From assembly GCA_036426205.1 (NCBI GenBank), contig CM071586.1:8924219-8988218 (forward strand): a stretch of 64,000 nt of DNA, written 5' to 3'. Position 1 is the stretch's first letter, and each line of letters opens with the position of its first letter. Below the pieces are notes generated by a model. The model was given only the letters and a program-made list of their open reading frames with translations, ran no database searches and was not told the origin of the DNA. Shown here in pieces: positions 21,350 through 32,234 of the stretch. The DNA comes from Ascaphus truei. Taxonomy: Eukaryota > Chordata > Amphibia > Anura > Ascaphidae. The position numbers were made by a program, and so were the translations under genes.

Positions 21350-22530
21350 AACTCAACTTGGATTGTAAGCTTTTCGGCCCAGCGACTCCTTTTCCTCATG
21401 TCTATTTTTATGTATGAAGCGCTTATTCCTATTATGTCACGTGTATTACTGCTGTAAAGCGCTACATACATGGATGGCGTTAAAGTATATAAATAAAGAT
21501 ATACAGTACATACATAGATACATAATGAATAAGATGACCAATGACTCAGATGACTCCTTGTAAAACAAATATAATCACTGCGCTTCTCCGTATAAGGAGC
21601 ATGCAGCTAGTGAAGGAATTGGCCATACAAATGTGCAAAACAAAAAGTGAATCCCTGCGCTTCTCCCTTAGGGATAGCAATCAATTGGGAATATATATAT
21701 TTATATATATATGTATGGTGTAAATACCTATAAGAAAAAAGGAGACTTTTGGTATACATCCTTTGATCAAATAATGCCAAGCCTGCTAACCACGTCAAGG
21801 TAAGTCTCAATAGCAGGTCCCTACGCTAAATGCATACTAGTGTTGTGAAATATGCCCAGAATGGGTTAAAATATCAAAGCATATGCTTATATAACCTAGT
21901 GCAATTAAAAACTGGTATTTACCAGAACAGAAACTCACATGTCTGCAAGTGAAGTGAAATAATAGGACCTTGCTTTGGGATTATATACCTAGAAGGGGAG
22001 GGGCTCTGCATGCCTACAAACTGCTCAATAAGCAGTTGCAGGGGATTGGCTAAATATATTAAATTACACCATAGTAGTGTTGCCCTCTAGGAGCGTGCTG
22101 CTAAGGATTAAAATCGGGCCAACAAATAATGTAAAACAAATATAATCACGGCGCTTCTCCGTATAAGGAGCATGCAGCTAGTGAAAGAATTGGCCAAACG
22201 TACAAAACAAAAAGTGAATCCCTGAACTTCTCCCTTAGGAGAATCCCCTACAACTGCTTATTGAGCAGTTTGTGGCAGGCCAGCCCCTCCCCTTCTAGGT
22301 ATATAATCCCAAAGCAAGGTCCCATTATTTCACTTCACTTGCAGACATGTGAGTTTCTGTTCTGGTAAATACCAGTTTTTAACTGCACTAGGTTATATAA
22401 GCATATGCTTTGATATTTTAACCCATTCTGGGCTTATTTCACAACACAAGTATGCATTTAGCGTAGGGACCTGCTATTGAGACTTACCTTGACGTGGTTA
22501 GCAGGCTTGGCATTATCAGATGACTCCTTC
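21350..22530 (+). repeat. L2 tail and complex inverted repeat, copy B
   Basis: Counterpart of 14575-15760. Copy B keeps the arms cleaner (CATATGCTTATATAACCTAG at about 21880 against its reverse near 22390), and the L2 tail with GATTGTAAGCTTTTCGGCCC at 21360. Confidence 0.6.
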
Positions 22531-22696
22531 ACATCTGGTCCTTCGACTAGATGGTAACACAGACTGATACCCATAGTCCTTTTCTTCTGTTCCTCACAAT
22601 GACACAGACACGAAAGACCCTCCTCCCCTCACATCTGTACTTCTCACACCTTTCCCATTCTCTTAAATCCTGGAGTATCTGACTAACTCACTGAAG

Positions 22697-22774
22697 ATGG
22701 AGAAGGATAAGAATAAGATGACAGAGAGGATCCTGAATCATACTTTGCAGATCATCTACTTACTGACTGGAGAG
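22697..22774 (+). CDS. KRAB/FAX zinc-finger protein gene, first coding exon
   Basis: ATG followed by 25 codons reading MEKDKNKMTERI...IIYLLTGE, the characteristic N-terminus of Xenopus-type C2H2 zinc-finger proteins (the family consensus has MTERILNLTLEIIYLLTGE). The exon ends in phase 0 at a donor GAG|GTGAGT. A likely acceptor (TTCTTCTGTTCC...ACACAG) ends at about 22607, giving a short 5' UTR before the ATG. The in-frame continuation is the exon at 37401. This family encodes nuclear transcription repressors, often targeting transposable elements. A duplicate with broken frame lies at 15917. Confidence 0.8.
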
Positions 22775-23091
22775 GTGAGTGCTACTAATTGCCATCGTTG
22801 TTGTAAGACTCTCCTTCCAAATTCGATAAAGGGAAATCATCACCGTTCCAGGACTCTCAGCACGGGACCATGATAAGAAGATATTACACACATGCGCATA
22901 CCCGTTTCAGCATTGGCAAACGCCAACATCTAGGCATGGTAAAATGATTTGCAGAGGTAGTTTATATACACGTCACCAATTCATTTATGGAATCTATGAT
23001 GTTACGAGGCATGTACAGTATGTGAAATACTTCACAGGTTCCAAAGATACAAATAAATGCATGGATATACAAATGCTAAATAATACTATAT

Positions 23092-23245
23092 ATCCAGGTT
23101 GGCCAAAATAAGTCCTCAAGAGCCTCCAACAGGCCACATTTTAAGGATATCCGTGCTTCAGCACATGTGGCGATTGAGCCACCTGTGCTCAAGCACGGAT
23201 ATCCTTAAAACCTAGCTTGTTGAGGGCTCTTGAGGTGTTTGGTTA
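23092..23245. mobile_element. Hairpin MITE, copy B
   Basis: Cleaner copy of the hairpin described at 16321. Arms include ATTTTAAGGATATCCGTGCT and AGCACGGATATCCTTAAAAC around a GCCACATGTGG-like centre, bounded by CTCAAGAGCC and GGGCTCTTGAG. Confidence 0.65.
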
Positions 23246-23789
23246 CCTCTGCTGTATATACTCACACAGCTCTTGTTTTTAAGGATCTGATTAAAAACAT
23301 AACTTTCTGTACAAGGATATTCAACCAAGTATATGACAAACAATATGCATCAATGTAAAGAAAGCGAAAAATAGAAGTTTGTTTGGATGCATTGCTCTAT
23401 TTTTTGTTTCCATTTGTGTCAAATAGAATTGAAAAATAATAAGCACAATCTAAATTTAACAAAAACAGTATATATACACAACAGTGCTTCTCTGTGCTGC
23501 TCAAAAAACAGTTTCTAGAAACTGTGTGCATGGAGTAAACGTGGAAAAATTAAGCGCAATAGAGTGCAAACAAAAATGAAGTGCAATGGTGGTAAGTGAA
23601 TAAAATACTCATAGGTAGATGAATGACTTCGCACACGCCTCCTCTCTTGAAATAAATGTACGGAGAGAACATAGCATAATACAGTTTTTAATGGACATAC
23701 ACGCAAAAGATGGAAGAGAAAAGATGCACTCACATTGCCCCAAACCTTTAAAGCATTGAGTGCTGTAAGGGCACATTCACATCACTCTG

Positions 23790-24042
23790 AATCACCCGAA
23801 GTCTCCCGAAGAACTTCTCCTTTGATGCATAGCTCCTCGCCTGTAGCCTGGATCCTCCGATCCTCGTGGCTATTGGCATCAGTGTTGGCACTTCCACGTC
23901 TGCGCGCGCTGCAGTACGGTGGCTCACCGGGGATAGGACTTTTCGTTGCCGGCTACGGGATCCTCAGAAGTTCAAAAACCCTACGCGTTTCGCCTTCTCC
24001 TTGTTACGTCTTCCTCAGGGATTGTGAATTGTCTGCTCTACC
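23790..24042 (-). repeat. PLE terminal repeat with hammerhead-like motif, copy B
   Basis: The minus strand at 24020-23979 reads CCCTGAGGAAGAC, then about 15 bases, then GGCGAAACGCGTAGGG. It contains a perfect CUGANGA-type box and a GAAAC box, the two conserved strands of a hammerhead ribozyme, although stem II is weak. The block also has GGATCCTCCGATCCTC as in other pLTRs here. It could be the 3' terminal repeat of PLE-3 (25905-27905). The region 24043-24360 is A/T-rich with nothing identifiable. Confidence 0.5.
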
Positions 24043-24363
24043 ATAAAATTATTTGTAGGCACGAGTGTCCAATAGAAAAAATTGTCCAATTGAAGAAAGA
24101 GCGCCAAGGTATCCCTGTCCACACTTCTAATAGGGTCATATTTCGCTCTATTTCATTAAAATTCAACTGTATATCCTCAAAGTTAAACATAATTTAAACC
24201 AAAAACTAAACTTAAATTACTCTAAATAAAATACAACAATCTTTAATACATATATAAAATACATTCTAAAGGAAACATTTATATACTTATACTACCTATA
24301 CAATGACAAAACAATGATCTGATACATTATCCTGAATATCACTAGAAAATAGAAGAGACAAGT

Positions 24364-25224
24364 TCTAACGCGTAGCTCACCACAAACGAGGCGCGACCGC
24401 GGGGCTGAGGTAGAGATTTGTATAGAACGCCAACCACAACCACGAGGGCGCGTCTGGAGTGCAGGATAGTCTTGCAAGCTGGGTCAGGGTTATAAAAGAC
24501 AGGATAAACGTGGTACTTGCCAGGTCTAGGAGAAGAGAGTAGCGGATCGTTGGGGTATGTAGCCGGGGTCAGATTGGAGAGAGCAGAATCGTTGAAAAGC
24601 CAAAGCCAGGGTCAGCGCAGGAGAGAGCAGGATCGTCGTTTTCCAAAGCCAGGGTCAGCGCAGGCGAGTATCACAAGGTCAAAGTCCAAGACAGGGTCAG
24701 GCAGCAAGATAGAGGCAGACAAGGCAGGATGCGGTGAGATGTAGCGTCACAAAATAGGAGTTATGCTCGGTACTGACAAGGTACATATAGGACCTCCCTC
24801 CAATGGGAGGCAACCAGGATGTGAAGGAACCCTCACTGATAGGCTGCTGGATCGTGCAGGTGCATCCTATTGTGCAGCCGATTAGGAGTGGGGGTGGTAC
24901 CTCTAAAGAGAGCCCGTGCATAACCCGCGCATCACGCTGGCGACCTGGTCGCGCGCCATGGACCCGAGACGAGGGGGGAGGGACGTGTGCAGCCGCTGCG
25001 CTGTGTACCTCCATCGTCAGAGCGGGGGCGGAGACCACGGAATGCTGGGGAGAGTGCGTACCGCGCGTCACTGCTGCGGGGAGGAGAGTGTACCCTGAAC
25101 GCGGAGACCGAAGGGGCGCCGCTCACGTGAACCGCTGCTGGGATGCCCTCTATGATTGCTTCTGGAACCAGAAGGACAGGTGAGGGTTAAGGGGATAGAA
25201 CCGCTGGAATGGCGAATCCTCACA
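24364..25224 (-). mobile_element. Solo gypsy LTR, 861 bp
   Basis: On the minus strand it begins TGTGAGGATTCGCC and ends CGCGTTAGA, close to the TG...CA ends of the gypsy LTRs at 29436-30179 and 51953-52384; internal blocks such as CTCACCACAAACGAGGCG are shared with the former. It is flanked by a perfect 5-bp duplication CAAGT (24359-24363 and 25225-25229). No internal coding region remains, so it formed by LTR-LTR recombination. Confidence 0.85.
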
Positions 25225-25233
25225 CAAGTATTA

Positions 25234-25639
25234 GGCCCGGGCCATAGAGGTGTGGGGACAGCGGAGGCGCGCTAACGCTGAGGCTCGCCTGCTTCAGTCA
25301 GCGCGATTGCACGGACTTGCAGGCGAGCCAGTGTGCGCGAGGGGAGCCGGGGGGAGGTGGTTGGAGGCGGGGCAGTGACGTCGCTGGGCCAATCGCCCGC
25401 GACGCACTGACGTCAATGTCACGGCGCCGTGACGTTGACGCTGCTGTGCTGCGATTGGAGGTTTTCAGCCGACAGCGCGCTGAAAAACAGCTTGGCGCTT
25501 GGCTGAAACCTCCAACTCTTCAGCACGCCTGCGGACGCTCGCGTGTGCCCCCTCTCAAGGCATCCTCATTGAGGATGCAGGGGCTCAGCGCGGAGCGTCC
25601 GCACGCCTCAGCACGGCTGGTCCATCTATGGACGCAGCC
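25234..25639. mobile_element. PIF/Harbinger-like MITE with TTA duplication
   Basis: A 406-bp CpG-rich element flanked by TTA (25231-25233, 25640-25642). Its termini GGCCCGGGCCATAGAGG and TCTATGGACGCAGCC are imperfect inverted repeats matching the ends of the element at 54184. A 3-bp TWA duplication is the hallmark of PIF/Harbinger. It contains several internal palindromes (GACGTCAATGTCACGGCGCC). It has no protein-coding capacity. Confidence 0.65.
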
Positions 25640-25904
25640 TTAGAAACATTAAACCATGCCAGTGATAAAAACATTGGTAAATGTTAAAACCATTGGAGGG
25701 TGGCTTATATAAAAAAACATCCACACAAATGATTCAAATAATGCCCAACACTATAATCCAATCCTCATATTTGTTAATATAATTTACTAAAATTATTTAA
25801 TAAAAATATAAATACTTAAAAAATGACTTTAATCGGAACCTGTTAAAAAAAGAATTCAACTATTCGATTTGAATGGAGACTATTGCAAAATGGAGTTTCA
25901 AGGG

Positions 25905-27905
25905 GTAAGATGTATTACTCTAAAAACGAACTGAGTTCAAAATCAACGTTTAAACCCAATGGTTTCAGGGTTTTTAACCTATAAATCCAGAGGGTCTCTC
26001 TCCTAGACAAATCCTTTTCCCTATTGAACCCTCTCCAATCTTCAGGGACAAAGTCTATGCCTTTGAAGAGTTGACCCCCCGGATTTGACTGATGATGTCA
26101 TTTAAAATGCAAGGAGACGTTATGAGTTTCTAGCCCTATTCTAATATTTTGTAGATGTTCTAAAATTCTCATTTTTAGTAATCTCGTTGTGCGGCTGTGG
26201 CGATGAAAGGGTTAATCAGGCCATTAATAAAGGCATTATACCCGACTGATTAACCCTAAATCGCATTGGGAGTGAAGAGGTTACATGTATGTGCATCACA
26301 CTGATGTGTTTTCCCCTACACCACCTTTCTTGTCCCCATTTTGCAGTCTATTCCCTGACTGTGGTTATAAGAATGAATACAAACTGCGCCAATTGGTTTT
26401 CAGACACAAGATGGTGCAGTGAGCGCTGGACCAAGCGCTGATTGAAAACGCGTGGCTGTGTATGGGAGGGCCGCTTTGAAGCATAGGTATCCATTTGTGA
26501 GCTCTTGACCTCACAACCACAAGGTTAAGTGTATAAGTGGGTTGTGGTTTAAACTGAAGTGGTTCCTGTCAAAATGTATCCCTTGCCTTGTTAGCTTCTT
26601 AACTTGAAAGGGGGAAAGTATATTGATGTGAGAACTAGGTTAACCACAGACCTCACATCATAGCCCTTTTAATTAAGTAAGCTAACTTGCGAACAGAGTG
26701 TGGGCTAGCACTCGATATTTTGGAGTGCAGCTCAGAATAAAGAAACCATGCAGCCACATGTAAAGTTTATTCCAGTGGCACAAGCAGAACATACTTTTAT
26801 TAATAACATGTATTTTACTGTTGGTTTTAAATGTGCAAGCAGGAAAGCTTTTTCTGTAGGCCCGGGAAAAATCCTTTAGCATGCAAATATGCTAAGGGTG
26901 AATGAGCTGAGGGTATTTTCCTCTCTGTACTTCAAAGAGCCCCTGCTAAGTGGGAGCCTCTGAGTCTAGTGAAGTCCGGAGTTGAAAAGCCTCAGTGATC
27001 CGAAGTGGGAAACTGGCCAGTATGTTGCTGAGTGTCCGATACCGGTACACAGCATGGGCCATTCACACTTTGTGACCAAACCCCAGACTGAGAGTCGCCA
27101 GGTAAGGGGTGGACCCCCGGTATGGTAAACCGCCTAGGTGTCAGGCTGCCACATGCGCTTTGCAATCCGGAAAGCCCTTTTTGCCCGTTCTGCAAACTCC
27201 GGGCAAATCGGGGATTGGTGGGTTAAATATTCCCACGGAGGGGATTGGGCACGCATGTTAGGGATAGGACTGTAAACCCTATAAACCTGCCTGCCGAGCT
27301 ATCCCCTGTGTGATTCATGATTTCTTCAAGCGTGGTTCAACATCCTGTCAAAGTGGTTCCAGAATGCAAGGGGTTAAAACATCGTAATCTACTTCAGGAA
27401 TTCGTTGGCACTGGGGATCTCAGAACGAACCCCAACAAACCAGAACGAACTTTTTACATTTGGCAGCAATATCAGGCAGGCAAGTTGCTCTCTAGCCAAA
27501 AGGATTGTAACCCAGAGACTTTGTTTCTACATCTTTCATTAAAAGGACAATTTATTTAGTTTCCCCATCCCAGTAAGTGATTATTACTTGTGTTTGTCTA
27601 TAAAGGAAATAAATGACAATTTATTTTGCCCGCCTTGTTATGCTCAATCGAGAATCCCAAAAATATAAAATTGTTGATGAGTACTGGTCCACCGTGACCG
27701 CGGCCTACATATTGTAGGCCGCAAAGGCATTCCAATAGATAAACTACAACACTTTTATTGCAGTTTAGCAGTTGTCTAATAGGAAACGTCTCTTTTGTTA
27801 CACTGGAACTGAACTCCTTAGCTCTATTTGTCCCATATGAACAAGCCTTGCAATGTAAACATGTAAAAACAAAAACAAAACCTTTGGATGGCTACTCAGC
27901 CACAT
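25905..27905 (-). pseudogene. PLE-3 C-terminal region, split by an insertion
   Basis: Two minus-strand blocks belong together. Block one (27900-27705) reads FTCLHCKACSYG ... NCNKSVVVYLLECLCGLQYV, a CxxC zinc-like motif and the first half of GIY-YIG. Block two (26195-25905) reads RTTRLLKMRILEHL, then GIDFVPEDWRG, SRRETLWIYRL and GLNVDFELSSFLE plus a stop. Removing the 26196-27699 insertion and one copy of its 5-bp duplication joins YVG to RTTR in frame. This is a different PLE lineage from PLE-1 and PLE-2. RT and N-terminal parts are absent, so it is 5' truncated. Confidence 0.75.
26196..27699. mobile_element. 1.5 kb insertion in PLE-3 with 5-bp target duplication
   Basis: Begins TGTGGCGATGAAAGGG and ends CCACCGTGACC, flanked by GCGGC on both sides (26191-26195, 27700-27704); the uninterrupted PLE reading frame confirms the target. 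The size and 5-bp duplication suggest a long solo LTR, but the right end lacks the usual CA. AATAAA-like signals occur near 26735 and 27610. No coding region was recognised. The class is therefore uncertain. Confidence 0.55.
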
Positions 27906-27960
27906 TTCTTTAGAACCTAAATTCTCTTTTGTGTCCTGTTTTACTTTTAAAACACTCAGT

Positions 27961-29392
27961 CAGATATTACCTCGCAGCACAATTGAAGCAGGCTGTAGTT
28001 TGGAATTGTGACCCAGCCTCGGCCTGTTGGCTCGCAATAGAGTCACACTACGCACAGCCCCACTCCATCCAAGTGGCACTCTGGACCACAGGAGGGATAG
28101 GGAGTGGGCCACAGAGGTTCGGCCTCGGAGCAATGAGATGCACGTGGGACACATGGCTCAAAAGCAAAGGGAAGTATGGTCTGCTAGCTTCTCCCTCCCA
28201 GCTCACCCCACTCTTTGGGAACCCCAACTTCCCACCAGGGTGTTCCACAAGACAATTTGACCAATTCCAGGGTCACAATATTAGGATGGTTGCCGATCTA
28301 CTGCAGAAGGGAGAGATCCTAACTTTTCAGGCATTAAAGGACAAATTCCAGACCCAAGACTTGCACCTATATAAATACCTACAACTTAGGCACTTCCTTC
28401 ACTCACTGTCTCCAACCTCCAAATTCCCCCCCCCCCCCTGACCCGGTTTGAAACCCTATGTCTCAGAGACATATACCAGAGAGGCCTGATGTCACAGATA
28501 TACAAAAGCACGGAACCGAAATCAGACCCCCTGAAACACCGCTATATGCAAAAATGGTCAGACGAACTAGGTCTCCCAATAGACCTGGAAGACTGGGAGG
28601 ATATTTGGGAGCAAGCCCCTAAAACCTCAATTTGTACGACAATAAAAGAAAACATCTATAAAATTATATTCCAGTGGTAACTGACCCCGGCTAGGCTGAG
28701 CCAGGTCTACCCCGGCACACCGGACCTGTGCTGGAGGGGATGTGGTCAAAAGGGAGACATGACCCACATTTGGTGGTCATGTCCGGAGATCCAGAGGTTC
28801 TGGACCAAGATCCAGACACTTATCTACGAGATCACTGGAATCCCTCTCCCCCTGGACCCTCTGACCATGGTGCTGAGCAAACCCATTGAGGACCTCCCCC
28901 CACCAATGTCCCGGCTGATCAGGGCCATGTTGACAGCGGCCAGATGCTCTATAGCGGCAGCCTGGAAACAGATTAAGGCCCCCTCGAGAACCACAGTAGT
29001 GAGAAGGGTTAATGAGGTCATTACTATGGAGAAGCTTACGGCCATGCTCCAAAAGAAAATGCCCCAATTCTGGAACACATGGGACAGTTGGATCGAGAGA
29101 TAAACCCCCAAAAATTCAAAGCACCTAGGTCTACTAGCCCCCCCAAACAATTGGGGAGCAACACGGGAACACCTCTGGGCAAGCCCACATACCCCCTCCC
29201 CACCCTTTTTCCCCCCTTCCCATGTTTGTCTCCTCCCCACCCCTACCCCCCTCCTCTTCCCTTTCTCCTACTGAAAACGGAAAACTGTTATTGGTCCTTC
29301 TCTGAAAGTAATGAGCCACAATGTTGTGGGCCCACGACACTAATATATGTAAACTTATCTATGACTGTGACCAATAAAAAAATTGTTACAAA
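27961..29392 (+). pseudogene. L1-type LINE ORF2 C-terminus, 5' truncated
   Basis: Plus-strand fragments read YYLAAQLKQAVVWN ..., LTPARLSQVYPG, then GDMTHIWWSCPEIQRFW and a tail ending WNTWDSWIER, the typical post-RT C-terminal region of vertebrate L1 ORF2 (CxxC...HxxWxCP). In-frame stops (at about 28678) and a frame change show decay. A 3' UTR ends in AATAAAAAAATTG and an A tract. Flanking AAAACACTCAGT at 27949-27960 and 29393-29404 is a 12-bp target duplication, as expected for target-primed reverse transcription. RT and endonuclease domains are missing. Confidence 0.85.
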
Positions 29393-29435
29393 AAAACACT
29401 CAGTGCTAATTTTTCTTTCAAGTTTGAAGCCTTTG

Positions 29436-30179
29436 TGTAACGCTGTGCTCACCACAAACAAGGCGAGACCCCGGTACTGAGGTGGGAATGGGTATAAACG
29501 CTACCCACAGCTACGAGGGCACATCTGGAGAGTGGATGGTCAGGCGGTCGGGTTGGAGATGTTAGAGTAGTCTTGATACTAGCCGAGGTCAGGTAGGAGC
29601 CGGTTGAATGGTCGGAGTCCGATAGCCGTGGGCAGGGGTTGGAGCCAGTAGAAACGTAGAAGTCCGTAAGCCATGGTCAGGATTGGAGAGATGCGGAAGG
29701 TCATAGGAAATCCGGGGTCGGCAAGCCAGAAGTGCGGAGTCCAAGGGTCAAGCCGGGTCGGTACACAGGAGGCCAATCTGAAAGCAAGGCGATGGTACAT
29801 GGAGCAAGGCAAGGCAAGGAACCAGGAAGTGGGAGAACAAACACTTCCAGGAACTATGCTCAGCCAAAGTGCAAGTGGCACAGCTAAGCATATATGGGAG
29901 AGCAGGACCAATGAGAGAGAGGGGAGGAGTAGAGGTGCGGCCTCAGCGGAGGCAAGGATAGGTGGAGTGGTGAAGGAGATAGGTGGGCATGATGAGGGTA
30001 GTTGACACGCAGCTGGGGAGCGGTGCACACACGTCACGTGTGCGCACCGCAACCGGGGGATGGAGCCAGACTCTGCGATGTCAACAAACCTCCGTGAGCG
30101 CTATAAGGACAGCGGGGTTGCGCGAGGCAGCAGGTAAGGATGGAGTGCGCCACAGGGACGCGCTCCCCGATTCCTTACA
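29436..30179 (-). mobile_element. 3' LTR of minus-strand gypsy element G1
   Basis: The minus strand starts TGTAAGGAATCGGGG and ends CAGCGTTACA, 744 bp. The purine-rich tract AGAGGGGGGGG adjoining at 30195-30180 is the polypurine tract. It is closely related to the LTR split at 46041-46135 and 49761-50401. The opposite-end target duplication cannot be tested because the element is truncated at its 5' end. Confidence 0.8.
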
Positions 30180-32234
30180 GTACCCCCCCCCCCTCTTTGA
30201 GGAGCGACCTCTGGACGACTCCAATATGGTTTAAGAGGGTACTTTGCGTGAAAATGCTTAATGAGGTTGGAAGCATGTATTTGGTGATGAGGTATCCAAG
30301 ATCTCTCTTCTGGACCGAATTCCTTCCAATGTACCAAATACTGTACCACTCCTCTCGAAATTCTTGAATCAGTAATAGATTGTACCTCGTACTCTTCTTG
30401 TCCTTGTACGATAACAGGAGCAGGAGTAGAAGAGATATCTGAAAAACTTGGACTTTTACACACAGGCTTTAACAGAGAGATATGGAAGACGGATGGTATC
30501 CTCATAGAAGAGGGAAGTTGAAGGCGGTACGCAATCGGATTAATCTTCTCCAGGATAGTGTATGGGCCCGAAAATCTTGGATCCAATTTGAGAGTGGGAA
30601 TCTTGAGCCTGATGTTCCTCGAGGAAAGCCATGCTCTGTCTCCTTATTTGAAGTCCGGTACGTTGCGACGATGACGATCCACCTGGGATTTTTGTCTGTG
30701 AGTCGCCTCTCCAAGAGTCTTTTGAATTCACCGCCAGGATTCTTGCAAAGAGTTGATTCTGTTGTCAGTCGCTGGGACCCCGGAAGAAGAGGAAGTGATT
30801 GGGAAGGCATGCAGGATGAAATCCATAGTTAATAAAGAATGGGGATTCTTGTGTTGACTCATTTCTTAGAGGGTTGTGGGCGAATTCTGCCCAGGGAAGA
30901 AGATCCACCAAGTCGTCTTGGGCGTCGGAACTGAAGCACTGTAAATACTATTCCAAGATTTGATTTGTCCTCTCGGTTTGACCGTTGGTCTGAGGGTGGT
31001 ACCCGGATGAAACATTTAAGGAAATGCCCATTCTCTGGGAAAAAGATCGCCAAAACTTGGAAACGAATTGTGAACCTCGATCGGAGACTATGTTCAAGGG
31101 TAATCCATGGATGCAAAAGATTTCTTTGGCAAAAATATCTGCTGGTGTGGCCGAGTTGGGAAGGCCTTTTAAAGGGATGAAATTAGATTGTTTAGAAAAA
31201 CGATCGACTACAACGAGGATGGTGTTCATTCCCTTGCAGGGAGGTAATTCAACAATAAAGTCCATAGACAAGTGACTCCAAGGGCGGTCTGATATGGGCA
31301 GAGGGCGTAAGAGTCCAGGTGGTTTGTTGCGAGAGCTCTTGTTGCGGGCGCATGTGAAACAAGTAGGCCACCAAAAAGTGCGTTTAATTAGATCGGTTGT
31401 TCTTTAGGTACCGGGATTAGCGGCTGATTTAGATGAATAGCTCCATTCCAAAATTTTCTTGCGAAAACGTGGTGCCGCGTACAAACAACCGTCTGGGACC
31501 TCTAGACCTTCCGGAATATGAGATTGATTAGCCAAAATGTCATCCAGGACATCGAAAGAGTTGGCGAACAGAATGTACTTAGATGGGAGGATAGTTTCAG
31601 ATTGGCCCTCTGTTTTGTCTTCGGCTGTGAACTGGTGAGATTAGGCGTCCACTTTCAAATTATTTGACCCCGGAATAAAAGAGATGATGTAGTTAAATCG
31701 TAAAAAAAAAGGGACCAGCGAGCCTGACGAGCTTCAAGACAACGGGTGCTCTCAATATATAGCAAGTTCTTATGATCTGTGAGGATGGTGATTGGATGTT
31801 CCCTACCTGCCAGGAGGTGCCTCCATTCCTGAAGAGCGAGTTTAATAGGTAATAATTCCCAATTACCGACGTCATAGTTCTGTTCTACTGAGGATTTTTT
31901 TTTTTAAAACAAGGATGTAGCTTGGACTGTGGTGACTGTCTCTGAGAGAATATAGCGCCGGGCCATACATCGGATGCATCAACTTCCAAGGTGAAAGGTA
32001 ATTTGGGGTCAGGATGAATTAGGATGGGTGCGGAGATGAAAGTTCTCTTGAGAAGATCAAAAGACTGGACTGCTGCAAGTGACCAGGAAGCAGCATCTGC
32101 CCTTTTTTGGTTAAGGCTGTGATCGGGGTTACTGTGGTAGAAAAGTCTCGAATGAATCTGCGATAGTAGTTCGCGAATCCTAAGAAACGCTGGACTGCTG
32201 TGAGAGGAGTAGGTTGTGGCCAGTCCGGTATACA

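Larger units (their letters stand above)
17301..24042 (+). repeat. Tandem duplication, copy B
   Basis: Second copy of the roughly 6.5 kb unit. Its minisatellite part (17300-19180) is more degraded than copy A, whereas from about 19200 on it often reads better: the first coding exon is open here but broken in copy A. It ends at the same terminal-repeat sequence (CTGCTCTACC) at which copy A ends near 17300. Confidence 0.8.

Noticed and set aside
24697..25183. Open frames of about 125 residues in the solo LTR
   Set aside because: The region is a non-coding LTR bounded by a 5-bp duplication; the frames have no recognisable domain.
25317..25643. 108-residue open frame
   Set aside because: Lies inside the Harbinger MITE, GC-rich by composition, no domain.
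29579..30052. 157-residue minus-strand open frame
   Set aside because: It lies in the gypsy LTR and shows no conserved motif.
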